In this document: piece after piece, positions 10,801-18,665 of the stretch
Position numbering within the stretch: the first letter of the stretch is position 1
Layout: each line of letters starts with the position of its first letter
Assembly: GCF_002563675.1 (NCBI RefSeq)
Contig: NZ_PDJC01000001.1
Location: forward strand, 2,046,001-2,110,000
DNA: 64,000 nucleotides
Direction of reading: 5' to 3'
From: Propionicimonas paludicola
GTDB taxonomy: Bacteria > Actinomycetota > Actinomycetes > Propionibacteriales > Propionibacteriaceae
The notes under the pieces: model-generated
The model's input: the letters and a program-made list of their open reading frames with translations, nothing else
What the model was told of the DNA's origin: nothing
Database searches by the model: none
Translations under genes and position numbers: made by a program

Positions 10801-13800
10801 AGCGACCGGGACGATCGGAGTGACCCGTACCGAGGCCGTGCCGGTCGCGGTGTTGCCGAAGCTGTCGGCGACCCGGTAGGCCACAGAGGTGGTGCCCAGG
10901 TAGCCGGGCTCGGGATCGAAGCTGAGCGAGCCGTCGGTGGCCACGCTCCAGCGGCCGACTCCGTCGATCACCAGCGCCTTGCCGTCGCTCGAAGCCGCGG
11001 CATCGGTGAAGACCAGACTGCTCGGCACGATCGAACCGGCCGCGCCCGCGCCGTCGTCCCCGGCCACGTCATTGGCCAGTGGATGCAGCGAGACAGTGAC
11101 GTTCTGCGGGGTGGTCACGGTGGCGTCCGGGACGGTCACCGGGGCTTGCCCGATGGTCACCGTTGCGGTCGCGGTCGCCGTGTTGTCGAAGCTGTCGCTG
11201 ACCCGGTAGTCCACCGAGGCGGCACCGGAGAAGCCGGCGGCCGGGGCGAAAGTGAGCGCGCCGGTAGTCGGGTTCACGGTCCAGGTGCCGTCCTCGGTGA
11301 CCAACTTCTTGCCCGCGGCGGTGACGGCGTCGGCGTCCAGGACGACACTGGCCGCCACCAGGCCGCCCAGTTCGCCGTCGCCGTCATCGCCTGCGGTGTC
11401 ATTACTCAGTACTCCGACGACCACCGGGTGTCCGAAAGCCCCATGAGCAGAGTCATCAACGGCGGAGGGGGGAAAACCGCTGGTGATTCTGATCAGCGCA
11501 CGCGCGTGGGTGAGATTGCTGTCGGACACCCGGTACTCGACCGGAGTTGTCGGGCCTTGGAAGCCCGACACAGGGGTGAAAGTGACCTTGCCGGTCGACG
11601 AATCGATCCGGTAGGTGCCTTCGCCGGCGACGCTGAGCTCGCGCCGGTCGTTCGTGGCAGCAGCGTCGGTGAAGATGACACTGCTGGACTCCAGCGGAGC
11701 TGACACAGCCCCGGGAGCGTCGTTGGCGATCACGTCGAGGACGACCGAATGGCCGAACGCTCCGTGCGCCGAATCGTCATGGGCGGTCGGGGTGATCGCA
11801 GTCACCGTGACCGAGGCCACCGCGTCCGCGGTGTTGCCGAAGGAGTCGGTGACTCGGTACGCGGCCGCCGAGGTGAGCCCCACGAAGGACGGCAGCGGAT
11901 CGAAGCTGACCGCGCCATCGGCCGCGATGGTCCAGGTGCCCTCACCGGCCACCACCAAGCGCTTGCCCTCGTCCTGCGCAGAGCCGGAGGTGAACACCAC
12001 CGACGCCGGACGCAGCTCGCCGGCCGCACCGAGGCCGTCGTCACCGGCGGAATCATTGGCCAGCAGGCTGAAGCCCACGGTGGTGTTCTGCGGGGTGGTC
12101 GCGGTGTCGTCGAAGGCGTGCGGCGGCAGGCCGACCCGCACCGACAGCGACGCCTGGGCGCTGCGTCCGAGCTCGTCGGAGACCTCGTAGCTCACCCACG
12201 GGACCGAGCCGAAGAAGCCGTCAGCCGGAGTGAAGGTGATCGAACCGTCCGCAGTGACGCTGAAGGTGCCGACACCGTCCAGCACCAGGGTCTTGCCGGC
12301 ATCGCTGACGCCGGAGCCGCTCAGCCGGACCGAACCGGCCTGCAGGGTGGCCAGCGCACCGGCCCGGTCGTTGGCCAGGACGTCCGCCGTGACCGGGGTG
12401 CCGAACGCGGTGTGCACGGCGTCATTGGCCGCGGTCGGGGCAGCAGGAGCGACCACCTCAACCGACAGGACCGCGGTCGCCGAGGTGCCGTTGGCGTCGG
12501 AGACCTGGTAGCCGACCGCACTGGTCGTGCCCTGGAAGCCGGCGGCCGGGGTGAAGGTCACCACGCCGTCGACCAGCTGGTAGCTGCCTTCACCGGGGAC
12601 GGTCAGCTTGGTGCCGTTCTCGGTAGCGCCGGCGGCCAGGAACTTCACGCTGCTCGGCACCAATGCTGCCGAGTCCGCGCCCGGCCGGTCATTGGCCAGC
12701 AGATCGACGCTGACCGCGGTGCGATAGGTGGTGTGCGCCTGATCGTCGGCCGGCTGCGGCCGGATCGGGGTGACCGTCACCGAAGCCAGGGCGGTGGCGG
12801 TGTTCCCGAAGCTGTCGGTGACCCGGTAGGAGGTTGCCGCGGTGCCGAGGAAGGTCACCTCCGGATCGAAGCTGATCCGGCCGTCGCTCTCCACGGTCCA
12901 GGTGCCCTGGCCGTCGACGACCAGCTTCTTGCCGGCTGCGGTCGCCGCGCCCGCAGTGAGTACGACGCTGGCGGCCGCCAGGGTGCCATGGCCGCCCGCG
13001 CCGTCGTCACCGGCGGCGTCGTTGGAGAGTACGTTCAGGACGGCATCCACGTTCTGCTGGGTGCTGGTCGCATCGGCATGGGCCTGGGGAGCCGCCCCGA
13101 CCGTGACGGTCAGGTTCGCGGTGGCCGAGGTGCCGTTACGGTCGCTGATCCGGTAGGCCGCAGTGGCCAGCCCGGAGAAGCCGTCCGCCGGGTCGAAGGT
13201 GATCCGGCCGTCGCTCTCCACGGTCCAGGTGCCCTGACCCGTGCTCAGCCGAGTGCCGGCACCGGTGGCTGCCGGGTCGGTGAGCTTCACGCTGCTGGGG
13301 ACCAGCGGAAGATCATCGGCGCCGGCCGCGTCGTTGCCGATCACAGTGGTGGTCACCGCGGTCTGGAAGGGGGTGTGCCCGGCATCGTCGGCGGCCGTGG
13401 GGGTGACCGCAGCGATGGTGACACTGATCGTGGCCGTGTCGCTGTTCAGCTGATCGTCGGTGACCCGGTAGTCCACCCGGGCCGTGCCGGTGAAGCTCGG
13501 CTCGGGGACGAACTGCACCTGGTGGTCGGTGCCGATGGTCCAGGTGCCCTGGCCGGCGACGACCAGGGTCTTGCCGCCGTCAGTGGCGCCGGGCGCCGTG
13601 AACACCAGGGTGGCCGGGATCAGGCTGCCCGGGGTGCCGGCCCCGTCGTCACCGGCCGTGTCATTGCGCAGCGCGTCCACGCTGACCGGATGGCCCTGGG
13701 TGGTCGCACCGAAGTCGTCGGCGGCGTTCGGTGCCGTCCCGATGGTCACGGTCAGGGTGGCCGTGGTGGTGGTGCCGTTGAGATCGGCCACGCGGTAGCG

Positions 13801-16800
13801 GACCGGGCTCGCTGCACCGGTGAAGCCGGTAGCCGGAGTGAAGGTGATGGCGCCGGAGGTGGCGTCCACGGCGTAGCTGCCGTCCGCGGTGACCAGGGTC
13901 TTGCCGGCGGTCCCGCCGGTGCCGAGCAGGACGACGCTGAAGGCGTCCAGCGGTGCGCTGGGGTCGCCGGCCAGGTCGTTGCCGAGCACCGGAACGGTCA
14001 CCGGGTGGGCGAAGGCACCGTGGCCACGATCATCAGCTGCCACCGGGGTGACCGGGGTGACGGTGAAGGTGACCGTCGAGCTCACCGGGTTCCCGAAGGA
14101 GTCGGCGACCGAGTAGGACGCCGTGGCCTCGCCGACGAAGGAGGGGTCCGGATCGAAGGTGATCCGGCTGTCGGCCTCGACCCGGTAGCTGCCGTGCCCG
14201 CTGGAGGTACCCAGCTGCACCGGGCCGAAGCTGCCCGGGTGCCCGGCGCCATCGCTGCCGGGGACGTCGTTGGCCAGCACGTCGACGGTGATGTCGTGGT
14301 TCTGCAGTCCGGTGCCGGCATCGGCGGTCGCGGACGGAGCCGTCCCGACGCTCACCGAGAGGGTGGCGGTGGCCACGGTGCCGTTGGCGTCGGCCACTCG
14401 GTAGCCGGTGCTGACAGTGCCGCTGAAGCCGGCCACCGGGGTGAAGGTGATCTGGCTGCCCGAGACCTTCCAGGTGCCCTTGCCGGCAACCGCCAGGCTG
14501 CCTGAGGCGGTCGCCGGGTCGGTCAGCGCCAGGCTGCTCGGCACCAGGGCGGCCGACGGGTTGCCCGCGTCGTTGACCAGCGGGCTGAGCGTTGCCACAT
14601 GGAGGTACGCGACGTTGGTGGCGTCGTTGGTCGCGCTCGGCACCACGGCCGCGATCGTGACAGTCACGGTGGCGGTGGCGGTCTGGCCGAGATCGTCGGC
14701 CACCTGGTAGGTGACCGGAGCGCTGGCACCCACGAAGGAGGCTGCCGGATCGAAGGTGATCTTGCCGTCGGTGCCGACCCGCCAGGTGCCGTTGCCGGTG
14801 GCCAGGGTCTTGCCGTCGGCGGAGACACCGCTGCCCTGCAGCCGGACCGAGGTCGGGTCGAGGACGGCGGTCCCGCTGGCGTGGTCATTGGCCAGCACGT
14901 CCACCGTGACGTCCTGATTCTGCAGCCCGGAGCCGGAGTCGTTGGACGCGGTCGGAGCCGGCGGACCGGCCACCGTGATGGTCAGGGTCGCGGTGTCGGT
15001 GGTCTGGTTGGTGTCGGCGATCCGGTACGTGACCGGTCCGGCCGTGCCGACGAAGCCGGCGGCCGGGACGAAGGTGACCACCCCGGCGTTGTTGATGGTG
15101 TAGCTGCCCTGCGCCGTGCTCAGCGACTTGCCGCCATTGGTGGCCGACGCCGAGGTGAAGACCACACTGGAGGGCACCAGCGGAGCCGACGAATCGCCTG
15201 CCGAGTCGTTGGCGACCAAGTCGATGGTGGTGGACGTCCGGTAGTTGGTCGAACCGGCGTCACTCGTGGCGTCCGGGACGATCGCGGTCACGGTCAGCTT
15301 CACCGTGGCGGTCGCGGTCAGCCCGTGGCTGTCGGTGAGTTGGTAGTGCACGGCCGTGGCACTGCCACTGAAGCCGGGCAGCGGATCGAAGGTCAGCACG
15401 CCGGCGGCATCGATCGTGTAGCTGCCCTGGCCGGCCACGGTCAGGCTCTTGCCGTCGGTGGACGCACCGGCGTCGGTGAACTTCAGCGAGGACGGGACCA
15501 GCGTGTACTTCTCACCAGTGCCGGACACCCCCGCGGTGTCGTTGGCCAGCAGGTTGATAGTGGCGTTGACGTTCTGCTTGGTGGTGGCTGCGTCGTCTCC
15601 GGCGGTCGGGACGGTGCCGAGCTTGGTGGTCACCTGGTTGGCCGAGGCGGAGTCGAGCTTGGCCGCGCCGGCGGAGCTGGTGCCGGTGACCCCGGCGGTG
15701 TTGACCACCTTGCCCGCGGTGACGTCCGCGGCCGTGACCGAGTACGGGTTGGCTGAGCAGGTGGTGGAGGCTCCGGGGGCGAGCGTGGTCGCCTGGCAGG
15801 TCTCACCGGCGAGCAGCGGGTCGTCCACGCCGGCTCCGGTGATCTGGACGTTGCCGGTGTTGGTCAGCGTGAAGGCATAAGTCAGCTTGTCACCGACCAC
15901 GAAGGGGTTGCCGCTGGTCAGGGTCTTGACCAGCTTGAGCTGCGGGGTGCGGGTGATGGCGACCTCGACGGTGTCAGTGTCGGTGACCGAGCCGGCCGCG
16001 CCTTCACCGTTCGGCGGGGTCGCCACCACCGAGACGGTGTTGGAGACCTTGCCGGCCTCGACGTCGGACTGCAGCACGGTGTAGGCCGCCGATGCCGTGC
16101 AGGTGGTGGACTTGCCCGGATCCAGCGAGGTGACCGGGCAGCTGATCGTCGCCGGGGCCAGCTTGGGGTCGCTGAGGGCGATCCCGGTCAGGGCCCGGTT
16201 GCCCACATTGGTGACGGTGAAGGTGTACTTCACCTGATCGCCGGCCTTGGTGGGGGTGCCAGTGGCGTTCTTGACGACCTGGATCGCCGCCTTCTTCGCC
16301 TCATTGGTGAAGGTGCAGGTGATGTTGTCGCCCTTGCCGTTGTCGTCCGCGGCTGGGGCGGTCAGGCTGAACGACGTGCCGTTGCCGGCGACGGTTCCGG
16401 TCCGCGATCCGGTGCAGGTGTAGGAGCTGAGATAGTTGCTCAGGTTGGTGGTGCCACTGGCCGCCTCGGCCATCTGGTAGGACTCTCCGGCGATCACCAG
16501 CACCGGGCCGGCCGTCACACTCTGCACGCCGGTCGCGGTGCCGGTCGTGGTGGCCGACTTGCTGACCTTGGTGCCGGTCATCGTCAAGGTGAACTGGTCG
16601 GTGCTGGCCGCACGACTGACCACGTTCTTCTGCAGCGCATAGACCACGGTCGGCGTCGCGCAGGAGCCGAGGTCGGCCAGGCGGGTGCTGTAGCTGGTGG
16701 TGATGGTCTGCTCGACCGCGCCGGTGGACGGACGCGCCTTCTTCAGCGAGGTGCCCGCCGACAGGTACAGGAAGCCGTCGGAAGCGAAGGCCATGCCCGG

Positions 16801-17544
16801 GTAGCCGCCGTTGGAGGCGTCCAGCTTGGACAGGGTCACACCCGGCGGATCAGTGCGGGTCAGAGCGTCCGCCGTGTACAGGCGCACTTCGCCGACCGCA
16901 TTGCTCGGCGACACGGCCAGGTACAGGTTGCCCTGCGAATCGAAGGCCATGTCGGCATTCGAGGAGCCTGGCACGGTGACGTTGAACCGGAAGGTGACGG
17001 CTCGGGTCGACGGGTTGATCGAGTACGCCCAGAAGGTGTTGCCGGACGCCGTGCCGCCCACCCAGTACTGGCCGGTGGTGGGATCGACCGCACCGGCCAG
17101 GAAGGTGCCGATTCCGGTATTGAAGCCGCTCAGCGAAACGGCGGCGTCGCCGGTCCCGGAGGAGTCGCGGTAGAGGTACATGTTCGCGGTGCCGTTGGTG
17201 GCCGGGCCCATCGCGTAGGCCAGGTCGCCGGCCGCGTCGATGCCGAGGGCGTTGATCGAGGTGGTTCCGCTGCCGAAGCTGCCGATCTTGGTCCAAGCGC
17301 CGCTGGGCGCGGTGAACCGGATCAGGGACGCGTTGTCGGCCGACACGGTCTCGCCGGCCCGCAGGCCGTAGACGTACGTGCTACCACAACGAATATCGCC
17401 TGCTGCCGCCTTTGCCGGAGCAGCAGGTCCGTAGACAATCGCCCCGACGGCCAACAGCAGACTCATGAGCAGGGCAAGGCCATTACGCAGACCCGTTGCA
17501 GGGCTGGGCAAGGCAAAGTCACCTGAGGGAATGAGCGCCATCAT
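4843..17544 (-). CDS. Giant CshA-type fibrillar surface adhesin with LAxTG sorting signal
   Basis: A single uninterrupted frame of 4233 residues. Order of parts: signal peptide (hydrophobic core near residues 20-40, cleavage likely after AKA); a region of about 280 residues that looks like a beta-propeller; a short Cys-containing prealbumin-like domain; two DUF7507/DUF11-type conserved repeats (near 425-640); then about 33 repeats of roughly 100-110 residues up to about 4171. Each repeat has an ND..GD..GAG segment, a GTW/GTF strand, FDP/FTP..F.G and Y.V.DS.GN, the pattern of CshA-type fibril repeats. The C-terminus has a Gly/Asn-rich linker, LAYTG, a hydrophobic helix and KRRRR, a class E (LAxTG) sortase signal. 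GAGG precedes the ATG. The protein is probably a wall-linked adhesive fibril; no sortase gene lies in the window. The ligand is unknown. The repeats alternate between two types, discussed in the findings. Confidence 0.93.
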   Translation of the reverse strand: MMALIPSGDFALPSPATGLRNGLALLMSLLLAVGAIVYGPAAPAKAAAGDIRCGSTYVYGLRAGETVSADNASLIRFTAPSGAWTKIGSFGSGTTSINALGIDAAGDLAYAMGPATNGTANMYLYRDSSGTGDAAVSLSGFNTGIGTFLAGAVDPTTGQYWVGGTASGNTFWAYSINPSTRAVTFRFNVTVPGSSNADMAFDSQGNLYLAVSPSNAVGEVRLYTADALTRTDPPGVTLSKLDASNGGYPGMAFASDGFLYLSAGTSLKKARPSTGAVEQTITTSYSTRLADLGSCATPTVVYALQKNVVSRAASTDQFTLTMTGTKVSKSATTTGTATGVQSVTAGPVLVIAGESYQMAEAASGTTNLSNYLSSYTCTGSRTGTVAGNGTSFSLTAPAADDNGKGDNITCTFTNEAKKAAIQVVKNATGTPTKAGDQVKYTFTVTNVGNRALTGIALSDPKLAPATISCPVTSLDPGKSTTCTASAAYTVLQSDVEAGKVSNTVSVVATPPNGEGAAGSVTDTDTVEVAITRTPQLKLVKTLTSGNPFVVGDKLTYAFTLTNTGNVQITGAGVDDPLLAGETCQATTLAPGASTTCSANPYSVTAADVTAGKVVNTAGVTGTSSAGAAKLDSASANQVTTKLGTVPTAGDDAATTKQNVNATINLLANDTAGVSGTGEKYTLVPSSLKFTDAGASTDGKSLTVAGQGSYTIDAAGVLTFDPLPGFSGSATAVHYQLTDSHGLTATATVKLTVTAIVPDATSDAGSTNYRTSTTIDLVANDSAGDSSAPLVPSSVVFTSASATNGGKSLSTAQGSYTINNAGVVTFVPAAGFVGTAGPVTYRIADTNQTTDTATLTITVAGPPAPTASNDSGSGLQNQDVTVDVLANDHASGTAVLDPTSVRLQGSGVSADGKTLATGNGTWRVGTDGKITFDPAASFVGASAPVTYQVADDLGQTATATVTVTIAAVVPSATNDATNVAYLHVATLSPLVNDAGNPSAALVPSSLALTDPATASGSLAVAGKGTWKVSGSQITFTPVAGFSGTVSTGYRVADANGTVATATLSVSVGTAPSATADAGTGLQNHDITVDVLANDVPGSDGAGHPGSFGPVQLGTSSGHGSYRVEADSRITFDPDPSFVGEATASYSVADSFGNPVSSTVTFTVTPVTPVAADDRGHGAFAHPVTVPVLGNDLAGDPSAPLDAFSVVLLGTGGTAGKTLVTADGSYAVDATSGAITFTPATGFTGAASPVRYRVADLNGTTTTATLTVTIGTAPNAADDFGATTQGHPVSVDALRNDTAGDDGAGTPGSLIPATLVFTAPGATDGGKTLVVAGQGTWTIGTDHQVQFVPEPSFTGTARVDYRVTDDQLNSDTATISVTIAAVTPTAADDAGHTPFQTAVTTTVIGNDAAGADDLPLVPSSVKLTDPAATGAGTRLSTGQGTWTVESDGRITFDPADGFSGLATAAYRISDRNGTSATANLTVTVGAAPQAHADATSTQQNVDAVLNVLSNDAAGDDGAGGHGTLAAASVVLTAGAATAAGKKLVVDGQGTWTVESDGRISFDPEVTFLGTAATSYRVTDSFGNTATALASVTVTPIRPQPADDQAHTTYRTAVSVDLLANDRPGADSAALVPSSVKFLAAGATENGTKLTVPGEGSYQLVDGVVTFTPAAGFQGTTSAVGYQVSDANGTSATAVLSVEVVAPAAPTAANDAVHTAFGTPVTADVLANDRAGALATLQAGSVRLSGSGVSDAGKTLVLDGVGTFSVTADGSITFTPADGFFGSVPWVSYEVSDELGRSAQASLSVRVGLPPHAFDDTATTPQNTTVGFSLLANDSAGDDGLGAAGELRPASVVFTSGSAQDEGKRLVVAGEGTWTIAADGAVSFDPLPSFVGLTSAAAYRVTDSFGNTADAVASVTVTAITPTAHDDSAHGAFGHSVVLDVIANDAPGAVSAPLESSSVIFTDAAATNDRRELSVAGEGTYRIDSSTGKVTFTPVSGFQGPTTPVEYRVSDSNLTHARALIRITSGFPPSAVDDSAHGAFGHPVVVGVLSNDTAGDDGDGELGGLVAASVVLDADAVTAAGKKLVTEDGTWTVNPTTGALTFAPAAGFSGAASVDYRVSDSFDNTATATATVTIGQAPVTVPDATVTTPQNVTVSLHPLANDVAGDDGAGAAGSIVPSSLVFTDAAASSDGKALVIDGVGRWSVATDGSLSFDPEPGYLGTTSVAYRVADSFGNTATGTASVRVTPIVPVAFDDAGHTPFRTPVIVPVADNDAPGAASAPLVPTSVRFADAAATDHGTTLATEEGTWSVRADGSVRFAPAATFTGVATVDYRIADANGTTAGAQLAVTVGQPPHAVPQAAVVTPQNITVSLDPLPNDVAGDDGAGVLGSIDAASLVLTGAGASADGKKLVRDGVGSWTVNLDGTITFDPEPGFTGDASVAYRVTDSFGNTADGTAAATVTPIRPTAVADEGHAAFAHQVSVDVVANDVAGDVSAALVPGSVRFTDAAATDAGRRLETADGVWSVDASGVVSFTPAAGFTGETSVSYRVSDTNGTSASTSVTVTVGRAPLTVPDAIVSTPQNVTVALHPLANDVAGDDGAGVAGTIVPSSVVFTDPQASADGKTLVVDGVGTWSVADDGSLSFDPEPGYLGTASVAYRVADSFGNTATGTAAVRVTPIVPVALDDAGHTPFRTPVSVLVAGNDTPGAASAPLVVASVQFPLPTATSGGTKLVTAQGAWSVNPDGSVRFVPANDFTGAATTTYQIADANGATATATIRITVGTAPVTATDHATTKQGIATSLTPATNDLPGDDGTGLVGSVDPSSLVLLNVAGDAVSSLVVAGVGTWTVSGAELHFVPVPSFTGDASVSYRVADSFGNTATGLAAVSVTPIVPVAKPDAAHAPYAHQASADVVANDVAGDVSAALVPGSVRFTDAAATDTGRRLQTAAGVWSADSSGVVSFTPAAGFTGEASVAYRVSDTNGTPASSTLTVRIGAAPFTVVQPAGSTPQGVAVVVDPLANDVAGDDGAGVVGSLVPGSVVFTSADAASDGKSLVVAGVGAWSVTADGLVRLDPEPGFVGSASVSYRVTDSFGNSTTGSASVVVAAVVPSATDDAAHTAYRTPVSVSVAGNDVAGAASAALVPTSVRFTATTATDGGKTLATAAGTWSVNTDGSVRFVPAAGFSGQAKTGYRIADVNGTTATATITITVGNPPATVSDATTVTPQNVTVGLHPLANDVPGDDGTGTLGSIDPATLRLTGQGAATDGKSLTVSGVGSWTVATDGTLSFDPEPGYLGTTSVAYRVTDSFGNTADGTAAVQVTPIVPVAHVDFGHTPFRTASLTDVAGNDQPGAASAPLVADSVRFVDSAATDGGRRLANASGVWTVDDQGRIGFVPAAGVSGKVSVGYRIADTNGTTANSTLTITVGAPPRADDDAVSTPQNENVSIFVLSDDLPGDDGFGGFGSLVVDSVMFTANHDTELTTAQGTWTVNSSGVVSFDPVPGFVGQAVTNYQVTDSFGNLSSAAITVTVTPITPSAFTDHGAGPARQAVTVAVLDNDQAGATSAPLRPGSVSIVAAAATAHGTQLLVDGQGTWTVNAGGTITFTPLADFVGTTSAISYQVADANGTTATSTVTVTVGQLSHTRPDTATIGQGTSATLAVLGNDVPGDNGGGTLGSFDPGTVCLGPDCLSSITSPGEGVWTVQPGGRVVFTPEASFIGHATLSYRVTDSFGNPVTGTVGCYVTQVVPTASDDAGHTAANTAVSVDVLANDAGGNATTPLVAGSVRLTGAGASADGLSLSIAGQGTWTAHSDGRVSFAPASGFTGATDPVSYQVSDSNGTPVSATLVITVGALPIATDNSATTLRNQPVTIDVLADDNAGDDGAGVGGTLDPASVTFTSDEATDAGRTLVVAGEGTWRADAAGQITFTPLAGFVGAATSVGYQVSDSFGNTAQARLSVVVSAVTPSAADDATTGALGHPVTLDVLANDVPGDVSAPLDPSSVTFTAAAATDAGKRLEVAGEGVWTIAADGRVTFTPESNFTGATGRVGYRVLDRNGAAAEATITVVIGAGPTAAADQVQVWQYGGVAVPVLSNDSAGAGCTLDPHSVGLTGLSISATVTRGSSELIVPSEGIWSVSADGSLAFTPNPGFGGWSSWVTYSVYDSCGNGAQAQARVYMPAANTTVEPTEDPGHGDNGGGNGGHLAYTGVEVGGLLIVAIALVLGGGLLLVLPKRRRREEDSHAA
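5032..15620 (-). repeat. About 33 tandem CshA-type coding repeats (~0.32 kb each)
   Basis: Coding repeats of about 105 codons, counted by eye from the translated protein. Two types alternate. Type A carries QN..GDDGAG and ends in DSFGNT. Type B carries DDAGHT..SAPLVPSSV and ends in D.NGT. A four-repeat block of about 1.28 kb recurs: repeats 15-18 (about 9880-11157) resemble 19-22 (about 8595-9880) closely, and 23-26 more loosely. Coordinates of single units are approximate. Confidence 0.85.
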
Positions 17545-17664
17545 CCGACCTCAATGGGGCCGTGAAACCAGGGATCGTGCCGACCTGCCTACGGCCCCTC
17601 CGAGCAGGTCAACGAGCTGGAGCCTAAGTGATTCCTCAGCAATCCGAAATCACCGAATTCAGCA

Positions 17665-17709
17665 GTCCCCCAAATGAGTGACAGGACATTTGTCACCCTG
17701 TCGGGGGAC
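17665..17709. repeat. GTCCCCC/GGGGGAC nested palindrome, copy P1
   Basis: Outer arms GTCCCCC (17665-17671) and GGGGGAC (17703-17709) are perfect. Inside, GTGACA (17678-17683) pairs with TGTCAC (17691-17696) around a 7-nt loop. The core CATTTGTC is shared with copy P2, and the inner stem differs from P2 by a paired T-A to C-G change. Confidence 0.7.
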
Positions 17710-18010
17710 AGTTTTCGACCTGATCTGCGGACCCCTTTCGAGGCATCCAGCTAGCCCATTCGGACGCATTCCAGCAGCGCAACCACCCTGACCAAGGCAG
17801 GCCGGACGACCGGTCAACACCACCTTGACTACGTCTTATATCGCGCCAGTTGCGGTGGGCGCGACTCCCCGCCGGACGCCCGAGCGACACCAAAGGAGCT
17901 CAGTGCAACACCAGCGCAGATCACTCCGTCGGATGCCTCTTACGACCCGAAGTTCACCAAAACGCGATTTTGCGGACTCTAGAGCAGATGTTGAGAGATT
18001 GTGTTTGTAG

Positions 18011-18050
18011 CCCCCACGAGCGACGCCATTTGTCGCCTAAAAGGGGGACA
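18011..18050. repeat. CCCCC/GGGGG nested palindrome, copy P2
   Basis: CCCCC (18011-18015) and GGGGG (18043-18047) enclose GCGAC (18020-18024) and GTCGC (18032-18036). It begins 8 nt after the pth stop codon, so it may end pth transcription. It shares CCCCCA, GAG.GAC, CATTTGTC and GGGGGACA with copy P1. Confidence 0.65.
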
Positions 18051-18057
18051 CGAAAGT

Positions 18058-18657
18058 TCAGGAGTTGAACCGGTTCTGGGCGACATCGAGGCCCTCATTG
18101 AGGAGCACCTCGACCGCATCGGCGCAGCGCGCCACCTCGACGCCGAGGTCTTCAGCCTGGGCGGAGGGAAAAGGAGTCAAGACGAAATCGGCGGGCTGCT
18201 GGCGTCCGGGGGGACGTCCGATGCCGAATCGGGCCCGATAGAAGTCACCACTGCCGATGCTGGCCCGGATCGACTTCAGCCCGTTGTGGCCGTTGTCGCC
18301 ACCGCCCAGCTTCAGCCGGAGCTGGCCGAAGTCCAGGTCGAGTTCGTCGTGGACGACCAACAGCCGGGCGGGAGTCGTCTTGTAGTAGGCCAGCGCCTTG
18401 CCGACGGCCAGCCCGGTCTCGTTCATGAAGGTGCGCGACTTCAGCAGGACGACCTGCTCGGCCGGCGCGCCGACCGCACCGATCCCGGCGGGAGTGATCC
18501 GGGTCTGGGCGGTCTCGGCGCGGAGTCCGATCGCCCGGCTGAACCGCACGGCGGCCCGACGGGCCAGCTCGTCCACCACCAGGTAGCCGACGTTGTGCCG
18601 GTGATGTGCGTAGGTCGGACCCGGATTCCCGAGTCCGACCAACAGCCAAGGCGCCAT
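18058..18657 (-). CDS. pth: Peptidyl-tRNA hydrolase
   Basis: 199 residues, normal for the family. It cleaves peptidyl-tRNA released from stalled ribosomes and recycles the tRNA. Visible marks are GLGNPGPTY at the N-terminus, RHNVGY with the catalytic histidine (about residue 22), SRTFMNETG, VVHDELDLDFG and GGGDNGHNGLKSI. It follows rplY after 8 nt, so the two are probably cotranscribed, as in many actinobacteria. The ATG has no strong purine-rich site, which suggests coupling to rplY translation. A palindrome directly after the stop codon may end the operon. Confidence 0.97.
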   Translation of the reverse strand: MAPWLLVGLGNPGPTYAHHRHNVGYLVVDELARRAAVRFSRAIGLRAETAQTRITPAGIGAVGAPAEQVVLLKSRTFMNETGLAVGKALAYYKTTPARLLVVHDELDLDFGQLRLKLGGGDNGHNGLKSIRASIGSGDFYRARFGIGRPPGRQQPADFVLTPFPSAQAEDLGVEVARCADAVEVLLNEGLDVAQNRFNS

Positions 18658-18665
18658 AGGGAGGA

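Larger units (their letters stand above)
17545..18057. other. 513-bp leader/intergenic region between pth and the adhesin gene
   Basis: No gene is recognised. Read in the adhesin direction it contains, after the pth stop, palindrome P2 (18011-18050), a stretch without clear signals, palindrome P1 (17665-17709), and a possible promoter TTGACC (17607-17612) with TAGGCA (17586-17591), whose 15-nt spacer is short. P1 lies about 120 bp before the adhesin start and could fold in a leader RNA if transcription begins further upstream. Confidence 0.5.

Noticed and set aside
11749-14505. Long antisense frame (about 900 codons) within the adhesin repeats
   Set aside because: It only reflects the repeat structure and GC bias of the opposite strand; no start signal or domain supports it. 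The same holds for the other long antisense frames in the adhesin and mfd genes.
5032-15620. CRISPR-like regular repetition
   Set aside because: The periodicity is about 0.32 kb, translated in frame and diverged, with conserved protein motifs. There are no short identical repeats with unique spacers and no cas genes.
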